Source: Verrucomicrobiota bacterium
GTDB taxonomy: Bacteria > Verrucomicrobiota > Lentisphaeria > Oligosphaerales > Oligosphaeraceae
Direction of reading: 5' to 3'
Length of the DNA: 39,188 nucleotides
Assembly: GCA_019136135.1 (NCBI GenBank)
Contig: JAGVUR010000094.1
Location: forward strand, 1-39,188
In this document: piece after piece, positions 9,590 to 17,501 of the stretch
How the letters are laid out: each line of letters begins with the position of its first letter
How positions within the stretch are numbered: position 1 is the stretch's first letter
Translations under genes and position numbers: made by a program
Notes under the pieces: model-generated
Databases searched by the model: none
What the model was told of the DNA's origin: nothing
What the model saw: the letters and a program-made list of their open reading frames with translations, nothing else

Positions 9590-9740
9590 AGTATCATCTA
9601 GGTTGTTTTCGTATGAGGGTGATGATGCTTTTTGAATAAAAAAAACAATATACACCACAAAAAAAGCGATTCAACAAGCACGAATGTTTAAAAGCGTGAA
9701 TTTTTTCTTTTGAAAAGTGCATTTTTCTTGCATCAAGATA
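9590..9740 (-). promoter_or_regulatory. AT-rich leader upstream of the HTH-methyltransferase operon
   Basis: This non-coding stretch is strongly A/T-rich on both strands, unlike its flanks, and is the only gap where the promoter of the leftward methyltransferase operon can lie. Autoregulation by the HTH of the methyltransferase is inferred from characterised relatives. I could not single out one -35/-10 pair or an operator palindrome with confidence. Confidence 0.4.
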
Positions 9741-10508
9741 TCACTGCCCTGTAGCGAAAAGCTTCTTGTTCCAATAGTCTTTCCCCAGCAGTCCTGGGGT
9801 TGCGGTCGCCTTGATGATCATATCCATTTTCGCCTTTAGGTGCGGGCTTCGTTTTGTTCTCAACAGGAATGCCGGTCCTTCGCAGACCATGAATGCGAAC
9901 GTCTCGGCACGATCTTCCCGGGGAAACGACTTGGCGTAGTCCGAGACAAAGGCAAGGTCGATTTCCTGCACGCCTTGATTGGCTTCAAGCTTCTTCATGT
10001 CCCGCCTCGAGAGCTCCGCATCGAAGAAAACACTTCCCGTATAGACGAAATTCTTGGGATTGAGCCTATTCCATTTCCGATCGTTGATCCGGTCGAAGAT
10101 ATGGAACAATTCGTGATAGACCACATGCGGGGTGAAGCCTGCGTCCAAATAAATGATATTCCCCTTTGCCATGCCACCCGTGCGCTTGCCTTCGTACGTT
10201 AGATTTTGGCAGATCATCACTGTATTCAGCCCAGATCTCTTGACGAAATCAACCGTCAACTCCTCCAATGCCAGGAAGAACCGATCCAGGTTGAGTTCAA
10301 GGGCCTCCTGGGCCAATGGGGTTCCGTGCATTCGCTTGTCGAACTTGAGCTTTCTGGGAATACTGAAGCCGTACTTGCGAGCCAACCTGACGTAGGTACG
10401 GTCGAACGACTGTTTCAGGTCACGGTTGGTTTGCCTTTGTTGCGCAAGGGCAAACGGCGTGACAAACAGCAGGATCAACAACAAATGTACTTTCAGCGCA
10501 AGTTTCAT
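9741..10508 (-). CDS. Secreted putative zinc metallopeptidase (HExxH)
   Basis: A 255-residue protein with a clear signal peptide: basic start 'MKLALK', a hydrophobic stretch and 'ALAQQ' near residue 22. Residues 132-136 are His-Glu-Leu-Phe-His within 'VVYHELFHIFDR', the zinc-binding HExxH motif. Some 66 residues later 'REDRAETFAFMV' offers Glu202 as a likely third ligand in a gluzincin-like arrangement. The protein resembles the loose group of predicted zinc-dependent peptidases of about 250 residues; no named family is certain. It lies 4 bases after the phosphodiesterase gene and is probably the last gene of the transcript starting with the ABC exporter half. Catalysis is inferred from the motif, and the substrate is unknown. 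Confidence 0.65.
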   Translation of the reverse strand: MKLALKVHLLLILLFVTPFALAQQRQTNRDLKQSFDRTYVRLARKYGFSIPRKLKFDKRMHGTPLAQEALELNLDRFFLALEELTVDFVKRSGLNTVMICQNLTYEGKRTGGMAKGNIIYLDAGFTPHVVYHELFHIFDRINDRKWNRLNPKNFVYTGSVFFDAELSRRDMKKLEANQGVQEIDLAFVSDYAKSFPREDRAETFAFMVCEGPAFLLRTKRSPHLKAKMDMIIKATATPGLLGKDYWNKKLFATGQ

Positions 10509-10512
10509 CGTC

Positions 10513-11319
10513 CTAGTCTTTTAGTATGGTGAATATGGCTTTCAAGGGAACATGGTCGCTGAGAGGTCCCTTGGCTCCATCCTTGAACTCTTCGCCCAAC
10601 CACTTGCAGTCCTCGACCTTGAGCTTCAGCTTTGGAGACGATTTGAACAGGATATGGTCAATGCCCTCGTTATGCTTTCCATTGAAGGCCTTCATGCTAT
10701 CCTCCAAGCCATTTTCCGTCAGAAACGCATCAAGGATCTTTCCTGGTCCGCCGAATCGGCAATTGAAGTCGCCCGTAATGATCACCGCGTTTTCCGGCGG
10801 CGAGTGCTTTTTGATGAATGCCGTGATTTGCTTGAGTTCGTGTCCTCGCGCCGCCCCCGAATCGGTTTCAGTTCCAGCCGCCAGATGTGTCGTGTAAAAA
10901 TCCAGGGTCGCATCGCCGATTTTGATTCTCCCCAGCATGACGCCTTTCGAGCCCAAACGGTTTTCCAGGGACCCTTCGTTCTCGAAATGGACGAAAGTCT
11001 GATCCGACAATGGGTAGATGCTCATGATCGCCAAGCCGGAATTGACGATTTTGAAGGCGTGTCGCTTGCCTTGTTCGTAGAACGTGCCGTGTTTCGGGCA
11101 CTTGGCGAAAAGAAGCTCCTGACCTCGAAACGCTTCCTGCAAGCCGATGATTTCATATTCCTTCAACCGCTCTCCAATCAACGGCATTTTCCATTTCGAG
11201 TCGTCCAATACCGGACGAGACTGGACATTGTAGCTGATTACCGTAAACCGTTCCATATCGACCTCCTGAGCCATTGACAATGCGCCTGCCAACAGCAAAA
11301 AAACACATGCAAACCTCAT
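10513..11319 (-). CDS. Secreted endonuclease/exonuclease/phosphatase (DNase I fold) family protein
   Basis: A 268-residue protein with a signal peptide ending around 'LSMAQ' (residue 18). DNase I-fold landmarks appear in order: 'VISYNVQ' (Asn31), 'EIIGLQEAF' (metal ligand Glu62), 'FYTTHLAAG', 'IITGDFNCRFG', 'GIDHILF' and 'LSDHVPLKA' with the C-terminal catalytic His. Members cleave phosphodiester bonds in DNA, RNA, phosphoinositides or sphingomyelin. The length and 'GDFNC' spacing fit the secreted sphingomyelinase-like or nuclease-like types, but the substrate is undetermined. The start has GAGG 8 bases upstream and follows the ABC gene stop by 2 bases, so translation is probably coupled. Sharing a transcript with an exporter and a protease suggests a common extracellular role (inference). 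Confidence 0.8.
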   Translation of the reverse strand: MRFACVFLLLAGALSMAQEVDMERFTVISYNVQSRPVLDDSKWKMPLIGERLKEYEIIGLQEAFRGQELLFAKCPKHGTFYEQGKRHAFKIVNSGLAIMSIYPLSDQTFVHFENEGSLENRLGSKGVMLGRIKIGDATLDFYTTHLAAGTETDSGAARGHELKQITAFIKKHSPPENAVIITGDFNCRFGGPGKILDAFLTENGLEDSMKAFNGKHNEGIDHILFKSSPKLKLKVEDCKWLGEEFKDGAKGPLSDHVPLKAIFTILKD

Positions 11320-11321
11320 CG

Positions 11322-13055
11322 TTATTCCTCGCGTTCCTTACCTTCCTGAGACTCAACTATTTCCTGATAGACAATGCAGGACGACAACAGTTCCGCGTGC
11401 CGCCCCAATCCCGCGATCTTGCCATCCTGCAAAACAAGAATCTTATCGGCATTCCGTACCGATGAGATTCGTTGCGCCACCATCATGACGGTCATTCCCT
11501 GACACCATTGCCTTATTCCTGCACGAAGCAAGCGTTCGGTTGTTCCGTCCAGCGCGGACGTGCTGTCATCCAGGATCAGCAACCTAGGGCGTTTCAGCAG
11601 GGCACGCGCAATGGACAGTCGTTGCTTCTGACCGCCGGACAACGTCACCCCGCGTTGCCCAACCAATGTTTCGAACCCTTCTGAAAAACGTTCCACGAAC
11701 TCAAAGGCTTGGGAAGCCTTGGCTACGGCAACCAGATCCTCCTCGCTTGCTTCGGCATTGCCCCAGCGAATATTCTCCGCTATCGTGCCCGAAAACAAAA
11801 CCGATTCCTGCAAGACCATGCCGATCATCGAGCGCAATTCCGACAATTCATACTCCTGGATGTCAATTTCGTCTATCACTATGCGACCCGATGTCACGTC
11901 ATAGAACCTGGGCAGCAAATTCACCAGAGTACTTTTCCCCGACCCCGTCGAACCCAGAATCGCCAAGGTTTCCCCGGGTTCCACTGTGAAGCTGATCTTG
12001 TCGAGAACAGGCGGTCCCGAGGCTTCGGGATACCGGAAAGTCACGTCTTCGAAGACGACACGCGCGCCGACCTCGCTTGCCTGGCTCCGTTCACGCCCCT
12101 CGTTGATTACCGAAACCTCCGTGTCCAGAACCTCGTTGATACGCTCCGCCGACACCTTCGACCGCGCTATGTCCGTCATCACAAACGACGCAAACATTAA
12201 CGAAAACAGGATTTGCGTGATGTAGTTCACCATCGCAACAACTTCGCCCACGCTCAACTCGCCACTCCGAACGGTCAATCCGCCAACCCACAAAACAGCC
12301 AAGATCCCGAAGTTCATCAGCAACATCATCACAGGCATCATGCCTGACATGAACCGGCTCGTCTTGATATGCTGGGAAGCCAACGACTCATTTGCCTCGG
12401 CAAAACGATCCTCCTCATACTCTTCGCGACCATAGGCCTTCACGACACGCACCCCAGAAAGATTCTCCTGCAGCACCGCATTCAGCTTGTCGGTCTTCGT
12501 CTGGATGTCCATGAACATCGGACGGCTGAACTTGTAGATCACCATCACCAGAATCACCACGGGCGGGAGCAAGACCAGGAGGATGAGCGCCAATCGGCGG
12601 TCGATGTGAAGCGCCATCGCGACTCCCCCGATGCACATCAACGGCTCGCGCACCAGCATCCGCAAGGACATCCCGAGCATTTGCTGGACTTGCTGCACGT
12701 CCTGGGTCAACCTGGTGATCATCGACGCCGTTGAAAAACGATCCGCTTCTGCAAAGGACAATCCAAGGACCTTTTCGAACAATGCCGACCTCAAGTCGCA
12801 ACCGAAGTATTGCGCAGCCATGCTGGCGAAGATGGTGCACCCTATTCCGCCGAGCACCGCAACGCCGGTCGTCAACACCATCAACAAGCTGGTTGTCCAG
12901 ATGCAACGCATGTCCCCGCGTGCAATCCCCTGGTCGATGATCCGAGCCATGAAGCGAGGCTGAAGCAATTCCAGCGAAACCTCCACGAACATGAATATCG
13001 GAGCAAGCAGCGCCATCCACCAATATGGACGTACATATCGCAATAATTTAAGCAT
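11322..13055 (-). CDS. ABC exporter half-transporter (TMD-NBD), degenerate ATPase site type
   Basis: A 577-residue protein from ATG 13055, with AGGA 9 bases upstream; the TTG two codons earlier has no site. The N-terminal ~310 residues hold six hydrophobic spans, starting 'YWWMALLAPIFMFVEVSLEL'. The nucleotide-binding domain has Walker A 'GSTGSGKST' (368-376), Q-loop 'MVLQE', signature 'LSGGQ' (472-476) and Walker B 'LLILDD' (492-497). Two catalytic residues differ from canonical exporters: the Glu after Walker B is Asp497, and the switch histidine is Gln528 in 'VAQRISS'. This pattern marks the degenerate half of heterodimeric exporters such as LmrCD or TM287/288, yet no partner half is encoded nearby. 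It heads a leftward operon with a secreted phosphodiesterase and protease. Substrate unknown. Confidence 0.88.
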   Translation of the reverse strand: MLKLLRYVRPYWWMALLAPIFMFVEVSLELLQPRFMARIIDQGIARGDMRCIWTTSLLMVLTTGVAVLGGIGCTIFASMAAQYFGCDLRSALFEKVLGLSFAEADRFSTASMITRLTQDVQQVQQMLGMSLRMLVREPLMCIGGVAMALHIDRRLALILLVLLPPVVILVMVIYKFSRPMFMDIQTKTDKLNAVLQENLSGVRVVKAYGREEYEEDRFAEANESLASQHIKTSRFMSGMMPVMMLLMNFGILAVLWVGGLTVRSGELSVGEVVAMVNYITQILFSLMFASFVMTDIARSKVSAERINEVLDTEVSVINEGRERSQASEVGARVVFEDVTFRYPEASGPPVLDKISFTVEPGETLAILGSTGSGKSTLVNLLPRFYDVTSGRIVIDEIDIQEYELSELRSMIGMVLQESVLFSGTIAENIRWGNAEASEEDLVAVAKASQAFEFVERFSEGFETLVGQRGVTLSGGQKQRLSIARALLKRPRLLILDDSTSALDGTTERLLRAGIRQWCQGMTVMMVAQRISSVRNADKILVLQDGKIAGLGRHAELLSSCIVYQEIVESQEGKEREE

Positions 13056-13339
13056 TCGCAACTATCCTTTGCAATAGGATTTTTTCTACATTAAAGTGAT
13101 GCATTAATTCCACTTTTCAATTGATCACACACGATATTCTCAACATATCCTCGTATTTAGACACCCCCTGCCATTCGTTTTACAAAGCACAAAACCAGTG
13201 CATCGATTGCCATCTTCCCGGGCACGCAACCCGAAATGTCACGTCAATCAGGTAGGATTCCATCTCATGGCATTGTTATTGCTGGTGGTATATATTTAAA
13301 GAGTTCTTATTCAATGTCTTTTCACAGGAGTTTATTATC
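13056..13339. promoter_or_regulatory. Divergent intergenic region between the ABC exporter half and the toroid protein
   Basis: This gap of 284 bases separates two divergently transcribed genes and must hold both promoters. It is A/T-rich near both ends, including a 'TATATATTTAAAG' stretch about 40 bases before the rightward gene and AGGAG 13-9 bases before that gene's ATG. No open frame, tRNA or strong hairpin was recognised. Specific -35/-10 boxes could not be assigned confidently. Confidence 0.35.
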
Positions 13340-14491
13340 ATGAAGCGTTTGATTTTAGTTTTGTTTACCCTTGCAGTTACCGTCATTGCAGCGCCCCGGA
13401 GCGACCTTCAGCCACAAATTGCCGCCATCCAAGGAAAGGCAGTCAAGTACTTGCTGGACAATCAGCTGGTCAACGGCTCATGGATGATGCAACCCGCGAT
13501 CACGGCCCTCGCCTGCATCGGCATAGCTGACACGCCGGATTACCAAAGGCAGGAGGTGAAGGACAAAATCAACAAGGCGCTCGACTTCATCGCAGCCTCG
13601 GCAAAACCGGACGGAACGATCGACAGGCCAATGGGCAGACGCAGCTACCCCGTGTATTCAACCTCGATCAGCCTGGTCGCACTTGCAAAATTCAATCGGG
13701 AAAAGGACATCGACATCATGAAAAAGGCTCGCGAATACCTGCTCAGTCCTGATGTCTATCCCGAAGGCAATCCCGAACACGACCCAAATGCGTCAGGAAC
13801 TGGCTACGGAAAACGAAGACGCGCAGACCTCTCCAATACGGCATGGGCACTCGAAGCACTATACGTTACCGAACACCTGGACAGGGAACCCTACAACAAC
13901 GACCCCAAAAAGGCAGAAACCGCCAAGCTCGCATGGCAAAAAGCGCTCGCATTCGTCACGCATTGCCAAAACCTACAGGAAACAAACCAAAGCGCCTGGG
14001 TCAAATCAGCAGACGAAAACGACAAGGGAGGCTTCATCTACAGCCCGGCTGACGCAATGAGACCATCCGCAGACATCCCGGGACAACCAGCACCCGAAAA
14101 AAAAGAACTCCTCAGATCATACGGCTCAATGACCTACTCCGGACTCAAGTGCCTAATCTATGCAAAGGTCAATAAAGACGACATCAGGATGAAATCGGCT
14201 TTAGACTGGGTCAAAAGAAACTATACCTTGGATGAGAATCCTGGAGTTGGAGACGCAGGCTACTACTACTATCTTCACACATTCAGCAAGACTTTGTCAC
14301 TCTTTGGAGAACCCAGCATTCTTGACAAGCGAGGGGTATCCCACGACTGGCAAGCAGAATTGGTCCAGGCAATTGGGAAACACCAGCAGGAAGACGGCTC
14401 ATGGGTCAACACAAACGGGCGATGGATGGAGTCGATGCCGCTCCTATCAACCTCATACGTCCTGATGGCACTCGGAAATATTGCGCGCTAG
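13340..14491 (+). CDS. Secreted alpha/alpha-toroid (prenyltransferase/squalene cyclase-like repeat) protein
   Basis: A 383-residue protein with a signal peptide ('MKRLILVLFTLAVTVIA', cut near residue 18). The body is a series of helix pairs with 'DGSW'-like turns: 'NQLVNGSWMMQPAITALACI', 'SAKPDGTID', 'HQQEDGSWVNTNGRW' and 'STSYVLMALGNI'. This is the repeat style of the terpene cyclase/prenyltransferase alpha-alpha toroid superfamily. No DxDD motif of squalene-hopene cyclases is seen, so it is unlikely to be a terpene cyclase; related secreted toroids of unknown function are common in Planctomycetes and Lentisphaerota. AGGAG precedes the ATG at good spacing. Its stop codon overlaps that of the convergent Gfo/Idh/MocA gene. 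Function unknown. Confidence 0.7.
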   Translation: MKRLILVLFTLAVTVIAAPRSDLQPQIAAIQGKAVKYLLDNQLVNGSWMMQPAITALACIGIADTPDYQRQEVKDKINKALDFIAASAKPDGTIDRPMGRRSYPVYSTSISLVALAKFNREKDIDIMKKAREYLLSPDVYPEGNPEHDPNASGTGYGKRRRADLSNTAWALEALYVTEHLDREPYNNDPKKAETAKLAWQKALAFVTHCQNLQETNQSAWVKSADENDKGGFIYSPADAMRPSADIPGQPAPEKKELLRSYGSMTYSGLKCLIYAKVNKDDIRMKSALDWVKRNYTLDENPGVGDAGYYYYLHTFSKTLSLFGEPSILDKRGVSHDWQAELVQAIGKHQQEDGSWVNTNGRWMESMPLLSTSYVLMALGNIAR

Positions 14492-15690
14492 TCCAGCGTC
14501 CAGGGGGCGCGATAGGGGCGCGTCAGCATGGCGTTTGCCTCGTCGTCGCCAATGAACCGCTCTGCTTTCGGATCCCACTTCAATCGGCGATGCAGCAACA
14601 TGGCGATATTCGCCAGATGGCAGCAGGTTGCGGAGCGATGTCCTACCTCTGGCGGGCAAATCGGTTCCTTGCGAGTCCTGATACAGTCCAGGAAATTGCC
14701 GTAGTGGTCGCGGCTGTCGTACAGGCGAATATGGCTGTCATCAAGCTCGACCTTGGCGATTTCCGGAGGATTTGTGATCAAGCCGCCAGCACAATTGGGA
14801 TCTTGCGCAGACGCGGCGGCACGCTTGACTTCAAGGTCTCCCTTCGTCCCGTGGAACACGACCTTGCTTCCGCCAGTCACGCAGCGAACCTCGGTGCCAT
14901 TGGCGTAACGCATGCCGAAGTCGACTTTGGTCGCCGTGTTGAATAGGCCCGATTCCGGGAATTCGCCATCGCCCCAAACCTCAACGGGTCCTGAATCGTC
15001 CATCCCCAGCGCCCATTGGACAATATCCAGATGATGCGCGCCGAAATTGGTCACCTGACCGCCGGAATAATCCCTGATGAACCTGAATTGGTAGTGGCAT
15101 CGTTGCTCGTGGTACTCGGCTTGCGGTGCAGGTCCGAGCCAGAAATCGTAGTCCAATTGCGGTGGCACTGGCTGCGGTTCCCAGGTTGGTTCGCAGAACT
15201 TGTTGTTTGGTGGAATTTCGACTTCGATCCAGGAGACGTCACCCAGGAATCCATTGCGTACCAGCTCGCAAGCCTTCCTGAATTGCGGCGAGGAGCGTTG
15301 CTGGCTTCCGGTTTGCAGGATCCGTCCCGTTTCCTTGACCACGTCGCAAACCCGCCGTCCTTCGGACACGAACAGGGAGAAAGGCTTTTCCAGGTAGATG
15401 TCCTTTCCGCATCGCGCAGCGTCGATCGCCATCAACGCATGCCAATGGTCCGGCACGGTTATCACCACAGCGTCAACTTCGTCATCCCGGTTCAAGTCCC
15501 TGAAATCATGGTAGGTCTTGCACTTGTGGTTCCCGTACTGCTCGTCAATCAACGCCTTCGCGCGTGCCAAATGCTCGTCGTCAACATCGCAAATCGCCAC
15601 GACGATGCAATCGTCGTGGCCGAAAAACGCCTTCAGGTTGTACGTGCCCTGATTCGCAACTCCAATAAAGCCCAGGCGGATCTTGTTCAT
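14488..15690 (-). CDS. Gfo/Idh/MocA family oxidoreductase
   Basis: A 400-residue NAD(P)-dependent sugar dehydrogenase-like protein. The Rossmann N-terminus reads 'IRLGFIGVANQGTYNLKAFF'; the family signature 'EKPFS' is at 101-105 in 'CGKDIYLEKPFSLFVSE', and 'DHWHALMAIDAA' comes just before it. A His-containing C-terminal alpha/beta half follows ('GAHHLDIVQWALGMDDSGPV'). There is no signal or Tat peptide, so it is probably cytoplasmic, where it would oxidise or reduce a sugar or cyclitol. The nucleotide motif is an unusual Gly-rich variant without a clean GxGxxG. The start has AGGAG 8 bases upstream, and this site overlaps the stop of the M20 gene 10 bases away, so the two are co-translated. 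Substrate unknown. Confidence 0.9.
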   Translation of the reverse strand: MNKIRLGFIGVANQGTYNLKAFFGHDDCIVVAICDVDDEHLARAKALIDEQYGNHKCKTYHDFRDLNRDDEVDAVVITVPDHWHALMAIDAARCGKDIYLEKPFSLFVSEGRRVCDVVKETGRILQTGSQQRSSPQFRKACELVRNGFLGDVSWIEVEIPPNNKFCEPTWEPQPVPPQLDYDFWLGPAPQAEYHEQRCHYQFRFIRDYSGGQVTNFGAHHLDIVQWALGMDDSGPVEVWGDGEFPESGLFNTATKVDFGMRYANGTEVRCVTGGSKVVFHGTKGDLEVKRAAASAQDPNCAGGLITNPPEIAKVELDDSHIRLYDSRDHYGNFLDCIRTRKEPICPPEVGHRSATCCHLANIAMLLHRRLKWDPKAERFIGDDEANAMLTRPYRAPWTLD

Positions 15691-15700
15691 TGACCGACTC

Positions 15701-16858
15701 CTAATTTCGACTGCTCATTGACTTGCCTATTTCAACATATATTTCAACTGCTTTATGCAGCTCATCCAAGGCAACGAACTCGCACGCCGTATGCGCCTGC
15801 GCAATGTTGCCCGGTCCCAAGACAACACACGAATAGCCTTTTTCAGACAATGGCCCGGCATCCGTGCAGTACGAAACCGTCATGGGGTCAGCATTGTAGC
15901 CCAATGATGACAACGCACGCTGCACATCCCCCATGAACTGATCGCCTTCGTCAAGACCCATCCCAGGAGCCGAATGCAAGCGAGTCAACTCGACATCGAC
16001 CCCGAACCTGTCCTTCATCTCGCAAATCACCTTGTCGCCCAAGGAAGTCGCGCTCAAAGCGCCCGGGACACGCCGAACATCGACAGTGACCCTGCATTCG
16101 TCAGGGACGATGTTGCATTTCACGCCGCCATGAATGATTCCGACCGACATCGTGCAACCGATCTCAAAACGGGAATCGCGAATCGAAGACAAGTATGGAC
16201 GCAACTCATCCTCCAAGTACAACACCAATCGCGACGCCTTTACAATCGCATTGTCTCCCAGGTCGGGATTGGACGAATGCGCCGAACGTCCGCGAACCGT
16301 GAAATCGTAGATGTCGTGCGTCTTGTGTGCAACGACCATCCGGCAAAGCGTCGGCTCCCCGACCACAATCCCGTCTATCTGCTCGCCGCGCAAATCCAGC
16401 AACGGGGTTCCCTGGACTCCCGTTTCCTCCGAAGCGCCCGCTATAAACACCAGGTTAAGAGGCAAATCCAAGTCTATCAACGTCTTGCACGCAACCAGCA
16501 TCGCCCCCATGCTGCCTTTCGTATCGCAGGATCCACGACCGTACAGCTTCCCTTCACACACAACGGGCTCAAATGGAGATATGGTCATCCCGTCAGTGCC
16601 AACCGTGTCCAAATGAGCCTCGAAACACAAGGTGCGATAGGACGGATCGATGATGCGCCGACCAATCACATGAGGACGCTTCTCGGCGATGTATTGACGC
16701 TCAATCGCAAAACCAAGGGCAACCAGGTGATATTCAACAAAATCACCCATCTCCTCTTCGTACGCAACACGTTCGCCTTCCACGTCAAGGGGCAATACGT
16801 TTCTGCTATCGATACGTATCATCGAAGATACCAGGTCAACCACGTCAAAATCCATCAT
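15701..16858 (-). CDS. M20 family metallopeptidase/deacylase (ArgE/DapE-like)
   Basis: A 385-residue protein of the ArgE/DapE/CPG2 family, which hydrolyses N-acyl or peptide bonds with two zinc ions. Visible metal and catalytic residues are His82 and Asp84 in 'FEAHLDTVG', Asp112 in 'LYGRGSCDTKGSMGAML', Glu144-Glu145 in 'GASEETG', and the late His in 'NIAQAHTACEF'. The dimerisation (lid) domain lies between, around 'KTHDIYDFTVRGRSAHSS'. The start is ATG 16858 or the adjacent ATG 16855, because AGGAG lies immediately upstream; an in-frame ATG at 16906 has no such support. It is first in a two-gene unit with the Gfo/Idh/MocA gene. Acetylornithine deacetylase and succinyl-diaminopimelate desuccinylase are both possible; no arg or dap genes are nearby. 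Confidence 0.85.
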   Translation of the reverse strand: MMDFDVVDLVSSMIRIDSRNVLPLDVEGERVAYEEEMGDFVEYHLVALGFAIERQYIAEKRPHVIGRRIIDPSYRTLCFEAHLDTVGTDGMTISPFEPVVCEGKLYGRGSCDTKGSMGAMLVACKTLIDLDLPLNLVFIAGASEETGVQGTPLLDLRGEQIDGIVVGEPTLCRMVVAHKTHDIYDFTVRGRSAHSSNPDLGDNAIVKASRLVLYLEDELRPYLSSIRDSRFEIGCTMSVGIIHGGVKCNIVPDECRVTVDVRRVPGALSATSLGDKVICEMKDRFGVDVELTRLHSAPGMGLDEGDQFMGDVQRALSSLGYNADPMTVSYCTDAGPLSEKGYSCVVLGPGNIAQAHTACEFVALDELHKAVEIYVEIGKSMSSRN

Positions 16859-17000
16859 TACTCCTGACAAATTGATTTCACCATCGGGGAAAAATCCGAT
16901 TTTCACGCTATACTATACTCCATACATATCGGATTGTGTTGAAACAAAACCTTGATTTTCTCATTTTTCCATACTCAATTACATTCAGGAGAATTCAGCG
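16859..17000. promoter_or_regulatory. Divergent promoter region, M20 operon (-) and hisA operon (+)
   Basis: These 142 bases separate divergent transcription units and are A/T-rich. On the minus strand 'GTATAGTATAGC' near 16915 resembles a -10 element. On the plus strand 'TTGAAACAAAACC' near 16938 could supply a -35. AGGAG stands 9 bases before the ATG at 17001. The assignments of promoter boxes are tentative. Confidence 0.35.
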
Positions 17001-17501
17001 ATGAAAGTCGAAAAATGCGGCACTTACCACGCCAAGATTGAGGGATGCCAGCTGGTCAAGATGCCGGACGGCAAATCCCAATTCAAAGTTTACTTCGTCA
17101 GCATCATCGGGCGTGACAATCCATCCCGAACGGAATGGGCGCATTGCGGATACAGCAAGGAATCCTTCGTCAAGGACTTCCAGGCTTCAGGCTGGGAGGG
17201 AGTCGGATTCGTCACCGCCTTCCCGCACATCACCAAGGTTTTCAGGTACTCCCCCAAGGTCGAAATCCTCCAGCATGTCAAGGCCTATGACACCAAGACA
17301 GGAAAGCCAATCGGGCTGGATCGCGAAGACGGATTCACCGAATTCGCCTGCCTGGCGGAAGCACTGCTCGCCAACGACGAATTCATAGCCTGGGCAAAAG
17401 CGCAGTCCGTGAAGGAATACATGGATTTCATAAGCAAGATCGACGACGCGCCTGTCGCCTGCAACTCAAAGCTCAAGGCTTACTGGGAACAAGACCAATG
17501 A
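17001..17501 (+). CDS. Hypothetical protein translationally coupled to hisA
   Basis: A 166-residue soluble-looking protein with no signal peptide or membrane span. I do not recognise the family. It is rich in aromatic and charged residues, with a central beta-like stretch 'GVGFVTAFPHITKVFRYSP' and a helical C-terminal part ('FACLAEALLANDEFIAWAKA'). Three scattered cysteines show no metal-binding spacing. A good AGGAG site precedes the ATG. The stop overlaps the hisA start in an ATGA, so the two proteins are probably made together, which suggests a functional link or at least stoichiometric expression. Codon use looks like that of hisA and the GH106 gene behind it. It is clearly a real gene; function unknown. 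Confidence 0.75.
   Translation: MKVEKCGTYHAKIEGCQLVKMPDGKSQFKVYFVSIIGRDNPSRTEWAHCGYSKESFVKDFQASGWEGVGFVTAFPHITKVFRYSPKVEILQHVKAYDTKTGKPIGLDREDGFTEFACLAEALLANDEFIAWAKAQSVKEYMDFISKIDDAPVACNSKLKAYWEQDQ

Noticed and set aside
10552..11277. Rightward 241-residue frame opposite the phosphodiesterase gene
   Set aside because: The leftward frame has a signal peptide and DNase I-fold motifs; the rightward frame is its shadow with Arg-rich, pattern-free sequence.
15974..16867. Rightward 297-residue frame opposite the M20 gene
   Set aside because: The leftward frame has all M20 metal ligands; this frame has no recognisable motifs.
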